Source of the DNA: Chloroflexota bacterium
GTDB taxonomy: Bacteria > Chloroflexota > Anaerolineae > Ardenticatenales > Ardenticatenaceae
Direction of reading: 5' to 3'
DNA length: 12,073 bases
NCBI GenBank assembly: GCA_003520455.1
Contig: DOUV01000287.1
Location: 1 to 12,073 of the forward strand
Shown: one piece after another, positions 1 through 9,156 of the stretch
Layout: the number at the start of each line of letters is the position of its first letter
Position numbering within the stretch: position 1 is the first letter of the stretch
Notes under the pieces: generated by a model
What the model saw: only the letters and a program-made list of their open reading frames with translations
The model's database searches: none
What the model was told of the DNA's origin: nothing
Program-made: the position numbers and the translations under genes

Positions 1-66
1 CCTGGATCGCCAGATCCAGGCCAATGAGGGGCCACCTCACTCTGCAGGCGGATCGCCAGATCCGCC
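1..66. repeat. Twin palindromes with identical core and compensatory arms
   Basis: The 14-base core GGATCGCCAGATCC occurs at 4-17 and again at 50-63, a period of 46. In copy one it is flanked by CCT/AGG and forms a 7-bp stem (1-7 with 14-20). In copy two it is flanked by GGC and GCC and forms a 7-bp stem (47-53 with 60-66). The loop CGCCAG is the same in both, while the three outer base pairs differ yet still pair. Between them is a third small hairpin (TGAGG 25-29 with CCTCA 35-39). An overlapping alternative stem, CCGCC 62-66 with GGCGG 73-77, lies just before a T6 run at 88-93. This could be a REP-like palindromic repeat or the end of a structured RNA or terminator that starts outside the window. 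Strand and function are unknown. Confidence 0.55.
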
Positions 67-93
67 GGAAGCGGCGGAATAGGTACCTTTTTT

Positions 94-686
94 CTTCGTA
101 TCTTGCGCGCCTTGTGCGCAGCGAGAACGGTTGACCGGTGCAGTTCGCTCTCACCCAGGGCAGCGGACGTGTCCAGGTACGCCGCCCCTGTCTCCCTCTG
201 CAAGCCGCCGGCGGGGGTCGGCAGGCTTTCGATGCGACGCGCCTCGCCCCCGACCGTTGAGCCAGCCCTGACTTGCACCGGTTGCACCTTTCGCTCACCA
301 GCAATGTTGAGTAGAATAAACGGTAGCGATCCATCAAGGTCGGTCATTTACCGATACCACAACAATCCAGCCAGCGTCGTAGAGTGGCAACGATCAGCGC
401 GAGGCCCCGGCGCATCTGACCCCATTGCCTGCTTCGAGGTCAACACACCCTTGGCCGGAACGACCTGCCACGCTTTTCACTCGCGGGTTTTCGTCCATCA
501 CGCCGCTCGAACGCACATGGGGAAGCCCCCATATTGAACTGCCGGACGCCAGAAACCGCCCGGCGCCCGCAGTTGCGGGCGACGCGATACCCGCGAGCGG
601 CCTCGTTGTTGAGTGTGTACCGCAACGATTCGACCTTGAGGCGGATCTGGGAAAGCCAGGCGACTCTGGATGGGAGGAGGTTTGTC
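94..686 (+). other. Non-coding stretch upstream of aconitase (probable long leader)
   Basis: No gene is supported here. The open frames are arginine/proline-rich and lack a credible ribosome binding site. Small hairpins are visible: TGCGC 104-108 with GCGCA 116-120; ATGGGG 517-522 with CCCCAT 527-532; and GCCCGC 565-570 with GCGGGC 75-80 of the same line (575-580), loop AGTT. A TAGAAT hexamer at 312-317, with a poor -35 (TTTCGC, 289-294) 17 bases upstream, is the best promoter-like pair I found, but it is weak. If used, it would give the aconitase a leader of about 360 nt. I see no recognisable riboswitch core. Confidence 0.3.
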
Positions 687-3506
<2,820 letters not shown>

Positions 3507-3540
3507 CCCACGCAAGCGCTCGTTTGGCACAGCACCAAGA

Positions 3541-3570
3541 GGGGCGCCCGGCCGGGCGCCCCTTCCGTTT
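3541..3570 (+). terminator. GC-rich palindrome after aconitase
   Basis: A perfect 22-base palindrome (3541-3562): arms GGGGCGCCC and GGGCGCCCC around GGCC, starting 34 bases after the acnA stop. It is followed by TTCCGTTT, a poor T tract, so it acts as an intrinsic terminator only if the very stable stem is enough. It lies between convergent genes and could serve both strands, although the minus side lacks a T run. Confidence 0.6.
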
Positions 3571-3583
3571 GGAGGACAGTGAG

Positions 3584-3643
3584 ATGGCAGAGTGGGTTCG
3601 GATCGTTCCCCTCAGGGGTGCGACGACGGTGGACCGGCTGTGA
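3584..3643 (+). CDS. Possible 19-residue small ORF or gene remnant
   Basis: ATG 3584 is preceded by a strong GGAGG at 3571-3575 with 8-base spacing and opens MAEWVRIVPLRGATTVDRL, stopping at TGA 3641-3643. It lies between the acnA terminator and the 3' end of the convergent GGDEF gene. The opening MAEWVR resembles the start of some Rieske-type [2Fe-2S] proteins, so it might be the broken 5' end of such a gene. This is a guess from a few residues. It may equally be a chance ORF behind a chance SD-like sequence. Confidence 0.2.
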   Translation: MAEWVRIVPLRGATTVDRL

Positions 3644-3664
3644 TTGCCCGGCGCCGCCAGGGCG

Positions 3665-4966
3665 TCACTGTGCGGGCTCAGCGACTGTCCAGAGGCTGCG
3701 GGCCGGGGTGTGTGCGAAGGCATACGCATCCAGGCTATGATCAGCGGGCTGCCGGAGTTCGAGCTTGATAGTGCGGGGCACGTCGGAGGCGCAGACAACG
3801 CAGTTCCGACCCTTGAGTTTGGCCTGGTAAACCGCCACGTCGGCCTCGTGGATCAGGCCGGTGGACTGGGTGCCATCGGAGGGGAAGCAGGCGATCCCAA
3901 GACTCATCGTGGCCTGGATGGGCGTGGGGCAGGTCGAGACCTGAAAGCGGGTCGCCTCGATCGCCTGGCGCAATCGCTCGGCGATCACGCAGGCTTCAGC
4001 CAGCTCGACCTCGGGCAGAACGATGGCAAACTCCTCGCCTCCAAGCCGCGCAGGAATGTCGTAGTCCCTGGTGGTCTGGCGGATAATCTGGCTGATGCCC
4101 GCGAGGACCGTGTCTCCGGCCAGGTGGCCGTAGGTGTTGTTGATGTTGCGGAGCAGGTCGAGGTCGGCGATGATGAGCGTCAGGGGTCGTTGAAAGCGCC
4201 TGGCCCGTTCGAGCTCGACCGTGAACAAGGAGGTAAAATGGCGCGCATTCCACAAACCGGTCTTGCCGTCGGTTTGGGCCTCGCGCTTCAAGCGAGGGAC
4301 CGAGAGCGCCCGGTACATCAGCACCAAGGGCGCGAGGGCCGGCAGGACCAGCCAGGGCATCAGGGTCCAGTGCACCGCCACGACGAAGCCCAGGTACAAC
4401 AGAACAAAATCGGTCAACAGGTTTTCGGTGCCCAGGACACCCGATTCGCGCCACGTCACGCCGCGCGCCAGAACGAGGTGCCGCCCGGCAAGGATGTGAT
4501 TGACGATAACGTACGTCAGGGCGGCGGCGGTGATCGCTACCAGCGCCATCGGGGTGCGGAGCAACGCACGGCCGGGGACCAGCGCCGTGTAGACCCAATG
4601 GGCGGCTGATCCGGCGATGATGTGCATGGCGATATTGAAGGGCTGGACATACCAGGCGCGCAAGCGTGGGCTCCGCGTCAGCCGTTTCTTCGCCCATTCA
4701 ACCAGGTGCGGGATGATGACCAGGAGCACGAAGAGAAACGGTGGCAGCAGGAGCAGGCCGGCGAGGAGGAAGACGAGCGTTGGATAGTACCACTGGAAGC
4801 CGGGGGCCTCAGCCTCGAAGAATTGGGCGATGGTGGCGAGCGCGGTCAAACCGGCCAAGGTCAGCCATTGGGACGCAGCCGGTGCCGGGTCCCGGAGGCT
4901 TAGTCCAACAAGCACCCCGGCGACCACGAGAACCGACCAGATATTGGCCCACGCTCGACGCGACAT
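3665..4966 (-). CDS. Membrane-bound diguanylate cyclase (GGDEF)
   Basis: 433 residues. The N-terminal half (about 8-220) is mostly hydrophobic, with roughly six or seven membrane segments (near 8-24, 36-50, 61-87, 112-128, 140-158, 185-200 and 203-219). It is probably a sensory membrane domain; I do not recognise its family. The C-terminal GGDEF domain runs from about 230 to 395: D268 in the metal-binding strand, NNTYGHLAGD at 276-285, and signature GGEEF at 309-313. The RxxD product-inhibition site is present as RDYD at 300-303, exactly five residues before the signature. It should therefore make c-di-GMP from two GTP and be feedback-inhibited. The start is supported by GGAGAT eight bases upstream (4975-4980). 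It is the third gene after the c-di-GMP riboswitch, 126 bases behind the HD-GYP gene. Arg273 replaces the more common Lys of the active-site strand. Confidence 0.93.
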   Translation of the reverse strand: MSRRAWANIWSVLVVAGVLVGLSLRDPAPAASQWLTLAGLTALATIAQFFEAEAPGFQWYYPTLVFLLAGLLLLPPFLFVLLVIIPHLVEWAKKRLTRSPRLRAWYVQPFNIAMHIIAGSAAHWVYTALVPGRALLRTPMALVAITAAALTYVIVNHILAGRHLVLARGVTWRESGVLGTENLLTDFVLLYLGFVVAVHWTLMPWLVLPALAPLVLMYRALSVPRLKREAQTDGKTGLWNARHFTSLFTVELERARRFQRPLTLIIADLDLLRNINNTYGHLAGDTVLAGISQIIRQTTRDYDIPARLGGEEFAIVLPEVELAEACVIAERLRQAIEATRFQVSTCPTPIQATMSLGIACFPSDGTQSTGLIHEADVAVYQAKLKGRNCVVCASDVPRTIKLELRQPADHSLDAYAFAHTPARSLWTVAEPAQ

Positions 4967-5092
4967 TCGTTCTTATCTCCACGCCTCAGAATGAGGGTGT
5001 GCACGGAAGGAGTGATTGGTTGGTTGATACCATCAATACCAGTTCGATCAGCATCCCTCTGCGACTGCCAGGCCGGGGTTGCCTGCATCGGG

Positions 5093-6457
5093 CTACACAC
5101 CCAATTGTGAGACGGACCCGGGAACCACCAATAGATTCGAACTTGCACAGGACTCATCGGTCTGAAATTCGACCTTGCGCAGAAGTTCGGGAGAGGATTC
5201 GTGTTGAGCAGCAATGCACCTCAAAAAGGCGTCCACGATCGAGGCGTCCCACTGGCGACCACACTCCTTGCGGAGAATGGAGACCGCCTGGGCGCCGGAC
5301 ATTCCGCGGCGGTATGGCCGGTCGGAGGTCATCGCGTCGAAGCTGTCGGCGACGGCGATCACGCGGGCCCCAAAAGGGATCTCGAATTCCTTGAGCCCAT
5401 CCGGGTACCCCTGCCCATCCCAGCGCTCGTGATGGTGGCGGACGATCCCGGCCCCGCGAGCGAAATCTCCGTAGCGCGCGAGCAATTCGGCCCCCCGCGC
5501 GGAGTGGGCACTCATGATCGCCCACTCTTCCGGCGTCAATTTGCCAGGCTTTCTCAGGATCTCGTCGGGAATACCAATCTTGCCGATGTCGTGGACCCGC
5601 GCCGCGGCGATGATCAGGTCGGCCTCATGACCGGAGATGCCTAACTCCCGAAGCATTCCCTGACAAAAAGCAGTGACTCGTCGCGAGTGACCTCCGGTAT
5701 ACGGATCGCGCAAATCCACCGTATCGGCCAGACTTTCCAGTAATTGTTGGGTACTGGCCTGCATCTCTTTGCTATTCTTGTAGGCCAGGTAGACAAATCC
5801 AATGGGGACCAGCAACAGTGCCACCGCCCAAATATTCTCGATAGCGACCAGCGCGCCGAGGATCCCTAGCAGATATTGGACGCCTTCGACCACGCCGGCT
5901 TCCCGCACGGTGGCGGCGATTACCTGCAAGGGAGGTTCGCCGCACATTGGCGCAATCTCGAGTGCACAGGTGATCATATCACCGATGAACATAGTGATTG
6001 CCGTTCCGAAGAGCACCAGCGCGTGGGCGGCGCCGGTGGCAAGCAGCACGTGAGCGCTCGCCGCGGCCATCAGGATCACAATGATCCAGCGGCCGACGGC
6101 CGTGGCAACATCGCTGGGAAGGTTGCGCGTTTTTGAGAGCCGCAGCAGCTCCATGGCGAGCACACTCAACCCGCCAACCAAGCCCGCCACGTGTGCCGGC
6201 AACAGGACTACCATTAAATAGAGCGGGACGGTCTGCATCGAGACCTTGGTGTGGTAGCGAACGTGGATGGGGAGTTCTCCTCCTGCAAGGAAGGCTCCCA
6301 TCAGAAACAGCACGACGAGCCCCATCGTCCGACTGTCGATGGCTATCAAGCCGGGCATTGGTTTGAGCCAGGCAGCGACCAGCGCGAAAAGACCGAGAAG
6401 GCTAACCAGTGCGCCGATAAGTGGCTGCGGTGCGAGATGCGTCAGGTGCGCCTTCAT
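5093..6457 (-). CDS. Membrane-bound HD-GYP c-di-GMP phosphodiesterase
   Basis: 454 residues. Residues 1-225 are hydrophobic with about six membrane segments. A short linker (226-245) leads to an HD-GYP domain: H257 in TGGHSRRV, the HD pair H289-D290 followed by IGKIGIPD, HHHERWDG at 341-348, GYP at 350-352, and D371 in VADSFDAMTSDRPYR. All usual metal and GYP residues are present, so hydrolysis of c-di-GMP (to pGpG or GMP) is expected. The start has a purine-rich GAGGAAGAGGA immediately upstream (6458-6470), next to the palindrome TTCATATGAA (6469-6478). It lies 101 bases downstream of the secreted-protein gene and 126 bases before the GGDEF gene, all on one strand. Carrying both enzymes in one unit suggests local turnover of the messenger. 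The sensory ligand is unknown. Confidence 0.94.
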   Translation of the reverse strand: MKAHLTHLAPQPLIGALVSLLGLFALVAAWLKPMPGLIAIDSRTMGLVVLFLMGAFLAGGELPIHVRYHTKVSMQTVPLYLMVVLLPAHVAGLVGGLSVLAMELLRLSKTRNLPSDVATAVGRWIIVILMAAASAHVLLATGAAHALVLFGTAITMFIGDMITCALEIAPMCGEPPLQVIAATVREAGVVEGVQYLLGILGALVAIENIWAVALLLVPIGFVYLAYKNSKEMQASTQQLLESLADTVDLRDPYTGGHSRRVTAFCQGMLRELGISGHEADLIIAAARVHDIGKIGIPDEILRKPGKLTPEEWAIMSAHSARGAELLARYGDFARGAGIVRHHHERWDGQGYPDGLKEFEIPFGARVIAVADSFDAMTSDRPYRRGMSGAQAVSILRKECGRQWDASIVDAFLRCIAAQHESSPELLRKVEFQTDESCASSNLLVVPGSVSQLGV

Positions 6458-6558
6458 TCCTCTTCCTCTTCATATGAATTGTCGCCCGGAACCGCAGAAA
6501 GAAACCTTGATTCCGCCGGATGCCGTCCTTAGCGAAAGGCGCGTACGAGCCTCACGCG

Positions 6559-7038
6559 CTATTGGTCGAGCCAGATCTCCACAGCCAAGGGCTGACCACT
6601 GAGTCCCGAGACTGATTGAATCAGACTCCGCATGGCCATCCTGGCGGCCACATCCACATTCTTCCCTTGAAGACGCACGAGCGTCTCGGTCGCGTAGTGG
6701 TATGGGGGTTGGTCGTCGTAAAAAGTGATAGCCTCTTTCGCGGCGAGAGCCCCCCCGGTGTAGACCACCCTCGTCACGCTGACCCCGGTGGGGACATGGA
6801 TCGTGTACAAAATGGAGCGGACATCGGAGGCATCCGCGTCGATATTGGTGGTCATTCGGATCTGTTCGCCATTAGAAAGATAGACGATTGGGTCGGCCCG
6901 GCAGCCGATGACGACTGCCTGGGCTGTGCGCAGCAGGTAAGAACTCGGAGTAAGACCAAGCAACAGCAGGATCGCGACGACGAGGAAACGGTTGGAGAGA
7001 AGTGTGCGCACAAATCTCATACTTTGGAACTCCTTCAT
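6559..7038 (-). CDS. Secreted protein of unknown function, first gene after c-di-GMP riboswitch
   Basis: 159 residues from ATG 7038. An N-terminal signal peptide is clear: basic MRFVRTLLSNRF, hydrophobic LVVAILLLLGL, then a likely cleavage after TAQA (about residue 41). The mature part is about 118 residues with one cysteine close to its start (C46 in VIGCRADP). VIGC could be read as a lipobox but lies far from the hydrophobic core. The mature chain (GCRADPIVYLSNGEQ, then IHVPTGVSVTRVVYTGG) looks beta-rich, and I believe I have seen this type in Chloroflexota genomes, but I cannot name a function. The start is uncertain. ATG 7104 has AGGAG six bases upstream and adds 22 residues with no stop; ATG 7038 has GGGAGG six bases upstream; ATG 7020 has AAGGAG nine bases upstream. 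I prefer 7038 because it gives a normal signal-peptide length. Export at high c-di-GMP would fit an adhesion, envelope or matrix role, which is inference. Confidence 0.75.
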   Translation of the reverse strand: MKEFQSMRFVRTLLSNRFLVVAILLLLGLTPSSYLLRTAQAVVIGCRADPIVYLSNGEQIRMTTNIDADASDVRSILYTIHVPTGVSVTRVVYTGGALAAKEAITFYDDQPPYHYATETLVRLQGKNVDVAARMAMRSLIQSVSGLSGQPLAVEIWLDQ

Positions 7039-7104
7039 CAATAGCCTCCCGGGGGCTCTCGTCGAGAGAACGAGGACAGCGAGGGCCTCAAGTCTCTTGA
7101 GCAT

Positions 7105-7376
7105 TGGTTTCTCCTTTCTCCCTTCGTTCGTCTGCACTTTCTCTAGGCCAGTGGCGTGGCGAGTGCCCGGCCAGGCCAAGGACTGGAACAGGAAAGTTGA
7201 AGAGTCGAGCGAGCGCGGTTCAAGCCATCGTGCCGAGAACCCAAAGCGTCTCGCCCGGCGAGCGTATGAGCTCTGGTTGCCTGCCCGCTCAAAGATCCCG
7301 GGCCGAATATGTCGGGCAGGGTCTCGCGCGGGCGGGGCCGAACCGCTCCTGTACGCAACTCAGTTGGACCCCCCTC
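7105..7376 (-). other. Long leader between riboswitch terminator and first gene
   Basis: The 272 bases between the terminator T tract and the ATG at 7104 hold no credible gene. The palindrome CTCGCCCGGCGAG is visible in the middle, and the strong SD (AGGAG) is at the end. Just inside the extended open frame, TCTCGACGAGA and GCCCCCGGGAGGC can form hairpins that would partly cover the GGGAGG belonging to start 7038. The length is unusual for a riboswitch expression platform, so a second control element or an unseen short gene is possible. Confidence 0.35.
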
Positions 7377-7429
7377 AAAACAAAAACGCCGGGTAGCTGA
7401 CTCACAGGTCACGGAGTCGGCAACCCGGC
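7377..7429 (-). terminator. Riboswitch-controlled intrinsic terminator
   Basis: On the minus strand, GCCGGGT (7429-7423) pairs perfectly with ACCCGGC (7394-7388). An inner stem GACTC (7418-7414) with GAGTC (7403-7399) extends the hairpin. It is followed directly by GTTTTTGTTTT (7387-7377), a good T tract. The upstream arm is the conserved AGCCGGGTTGCCG of the c-di-GMP aptamer, so aptamer and terminator cannot form together. Ligand binding should therefore favour read-through (an ON switch). Confidence 0.85.
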
Positions 7430-7500
7430 TATCCTCACTCGTGGAGCGGAGGACCCGTGGCTTTGCGTCCCCATCTCTCGATGGGTTTGCGGTTTCGCTC
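7415..7500 (-). promoter_or_regulatory. c-di-GMP-I riboswitch aptamer (GEMM)
   Basis: The minus strand carries the class I c-di-GMP aptamer core in order. GCAAACC (7490-7484) comes first. Next is a six-bp hairpin CCCATC-GAGA-GATGGG (7485-7470) capped by a GNRA tetraloop. The invariant GACGCAAAGCC follows (7469-7459). The second hairpin has stem TCCTC/GAGGA (7453-7449 with 7436-7432), and AGCCGGGTTGCCG (7430-7418) ends the core. These blocks, their order and the GNRA loop match the GEMM-I consensus closely. The ligand c-di-GMP is established for the family. The next genes on this strand are a secreted protein, an HD-GYP phosphodiesterase and a GGDEF cyclase, which independently fits c-di-GMP control. 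I could not identify the promoter. TAGAGT near 7515 is a weak -10 without a clear -35. Confidence 0.95.
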
Positions 7501-7642
7501 GTGCGCTCTTCTCTTGTATCGATAACTCTAGAGGATGGAGCGAGCAGCGCTGGGCTCCATCTCAGCAATCAAAAAGGCCAAGTTATTGGGTACCCTTGAA
7601 GAATGTGGGGAGAAATCTACCTGCGGTTGACACCCGGCCGCG

Positions 7643-7794
7643 ACGACCCGCTCGGATACCCCTATCCTAGCCGAGTCTGGCGGATCAGCCTAGGGTCTTT
7701 GGGTATGAGACCTTGCAGTACTTTGGTACTCCGAGATTGAGACGGGGGGAAGAACCAACCCGCCAGAGCCACATTCTGGCTCTCATCGGGTCCT
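7643..7794. ncRNA. Candidate multi-branched structured RNA of unknown class
   Basis: A closing helix GACCCG (7645-7650) with CGGGTC (7787-7792) encloses several hairpins. They are CTCGG 7651-7655 with CCGAG 7671-7675; GGTCT 7694-7698 with AGACC 7708-7712; AGTAC 7717-7721 with GTACT 7726-7730 (loop TTTG); CGGG 7743-7746 with CCCG 7759-7762; and AGAGCCA 7765-7771 with TGGCTCT 7777-7783. The first two loops contain ATACCC (7656-7661) and GGGTAT (7701-7706), which are perfectly complementary and could form a loop-loop contact. I recognise no known riboswitch, RNase P, SRP, 6S or tmRNA core on either strand. The strand is undecided: minus would place it upstream of the c-di-GMP aptamer, plus would make it a free-standing RNA converging on the DUF885 gene. 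Individual stems of 5-7 bp can arise by chance in GC-rich DNA. The rest of 7501-7642 shows nothing I can name. Confidence 0.35.
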
Positions 7795-7824
7795 GACCTC
7801 AGACCGGTACCAACGCCGTGGAAC

Positions 7825-7850
7825 GACGACCGCTGTCCGGGGCAGTCGTC
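7825..7850. terminator. Hairpin downstream of DUF885 gene
   Basis: GACGAC (7825-7830) pairs with GTCGTC (7845-7850) around a GC-rich loop, 54 bases past the DUF885 stop codon. There is no T run on either side, so it is at best a weak or factor-assisted transcript end. Confidence 0.3.
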
Positions 7851-7903
7851 TACCGCTCAACGAACCACAGCCAGGACAGGGCAACGGAACAACGCAGTTC
7901 GCC

Positions 7904-9139
7904 TCACGAGTGGGGCACTGAGGATTCTGCCCACTCCACCAACAGCGAGGGATACAGCTGTTCCGTCAAGAAACGGCGAAATACGGTCAGCCGGTCGGGA
8001 CCCTCTAGCAAGGGTTGCATCAATCGTTTGCCGTAGAAGTAGCTGAAGACGTAGGACTGCATGAAGGGCACCTTCAAGAACTCCAGCCGCTTGCGGGCCC
8101 GCTCCTCGGGCTCCAGGGTGTACTTCATCAAATATCGCATCACCTCCTCGTCTGGACGCCCCTCGTCCAGCATGAATGCCGCATTCCCCGGAACACCCAA
8201 CAGCAGATTGGCAGCCTCGCGCAACCTGGCATGATCTGCCTCGTCGCGCTCGATCCCCGCCGCCGAGTAAAGATACTCGGCCAGCCAGCGGTCTGCCTCA
8301 TCCGATGTGAAGATCATCTCGAAAGCCAGCGTGGCGATGCCTTCCGCGATCACAAGCTGGGGGGTGGACGTCAGCAGCAGTGATTGCTCGACGTAGCCGC
8401 GCTCGTGGTAGAGCATCTGCTCCTTCATGACGGCCTCGGTGTGGTGGCCGGGGTAGCCCTCGTGGCACATCAGATCCAGCAGCCGGAACACGTTCGTGGG
8501 CAGGTCGGTGTTCAGCTCGAGGCGGGAGCGACCGTTGCGCAGGTACCAGTTGGCCGCGGTCCAGGGCTTAGCGCTCACGGTCGTCACTTGTATCTGTTCG
8601 TGGGAGGGCAACTCCACAAAGGCGCGGGTGCGGCGCCGGGCCTCAGCGAGGGCTTGCTCCATCATCTGCGCCAGCAGGCCGGCCTTTTCCGGCGGCAGTT
8701 CGTTCCGCTTGCGCCACGCGGCGTAGCGTTCCGGCAGCGGACCCTCACCCGGGAGCGCCTCGTCCGCCAGGGCCCGCGCTTGCTCAAACTGAGCCTCGGG
8801 GGTCCACTCCGGTCGCAAGTCGAAGCAACGTTCGACCTCATCCGCCAGTGCAAACGTCTCCCCGTTCAGCGTCCGGCAGATGGTCTCCATCGCCCGGACC
8901 TGGCGCTCGAGGAAGGCGGCGCGTTGCAACTCGAAGCCCTGGACAGGCAGGGCGTCGGCCAGGGCCATCGCCGCACGGGCCAGGTCCGGCTCCGGCGTCT
9001 CAGGCTCGGCGTCCACCGTCGCCTTCCACTCCGGCGGACCGTAGTACGTATCAACGAACCAGCTATGCGCAAACTTGCGAAATAGTTTATCGATCCGGAG
9101 TGCCAGAAGCACATAGGCCTGGATCCACGATTCATTCAT
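7904..9139 (-). CDS. DUF885-family metallopeptidase-like protein
   Basis: 411 residues. The key motif is CHEGYPGHHTE at 225-235, matching the HEAYPGHH signature of DUF885 proteins, thought to be zinc peptidase-like. A further glutamate in IAEGIATLAFE (E266) sits where DUF885 proteins have their EGW-like second motif. No signal peptide or membrane segment is evident, so it is probably cytoplasmic. The length is shorter than many DUF885 members (550-600), mainly at the N-terminus. The start at ATG 9139 has AAGGA seven bases upstream. The open frame continues to 9532 but overlaps the crotonase gene and is arginine-rich noise. It is the last gene of the run, 17 bases after the enoyl-CoA hydratase stop. 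The substrate is unknown, and its link to acyl-CoA genes is unexplained. Confidence 0.82.
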   Translation of the reverse strand: MNESWIQAYVLLALRIDKLFRKFAHSWFVDTYYGPPEWKATVDAEPETPEPDLARAAMALADALPVQGFELQRAAFLERQVRAMETICRTLNGETFALADEVERCFDLRPEWTPEAQFEQARALADEALPGEGPLPERYAAWRKRNELPPEKAGLLAQMMEQALAEARRRTRAFVELPSHEQIQVTTVSAKPWTAANWYLRNGRSRLELNTDLPTNVFRLLDLMCHEGYPGHHTEAVMKEQMLYHERGYVEQSLLLTSTPQLVIAEGIATLAFEMIFTSDEADRWLAEYLYSAAGIERDEADHARLREAANLLLGVPGNAAFMLDEGRPDEEVMRYLMKYTLEPEERARKRLEFLKVPFMQSYVFSYFYGKRLMQPLLEGPDRLTVFRRFLTEQLYPSLLVEWAESSVPHS

Positions 9140-9156
9140 CGAGCAATCCTTCTTGC

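Noticed and set aside
1..66. CRISPR-like repeat pair
   Set aside because: Only two short palindromic copies with changing arms, and no cas genes or regular spacers.
103..537. Open frame of 144 codons on + upstream of acnA
   Set aside because: Composition is Arg/Ser/Pro-rich without domain or ribosome binding site; it looks like a non-coding leader.
534..686. N-terminal extension of the aconitase frame
   Set aside because: No SD at 534 and no family similarity; ATG 687 has a near-perfect SD six bases upstream.
3644..4609. 321-codon open frame on + opposite the GGDEF gene
   Set aside because: Antisense shadow of a gene with clear GGDEF motifs; Gln/Gly/Arg-rich low-information sequence.
7143..7568. 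141-codon open frame on - upstream of the secreted-protein gene
   Set aside because: It runs through the c-di-GMP aptamer and terminator, which explain the conservation expected here better than a protein.
7627..7632. Perfect TTGACA -35 on + near the candidate structured RNA
   Set aside because: No -10-like hexamer at 16-18 bases; the next TATCCT is 30 bases away.
7643..7794. Second c-di-GMP aptamer or another known riboswitch (SAM, cobalamin, T-box, ydaO, guanidine)
   Set aside because: None of the conserved cores of these classes, as I know them, is present on either strand.
8384..9085. 233-codon open frame on + opposite the DUF885 gene
   Set aside because: Antisense shadow; no ribosome binding site or domain.
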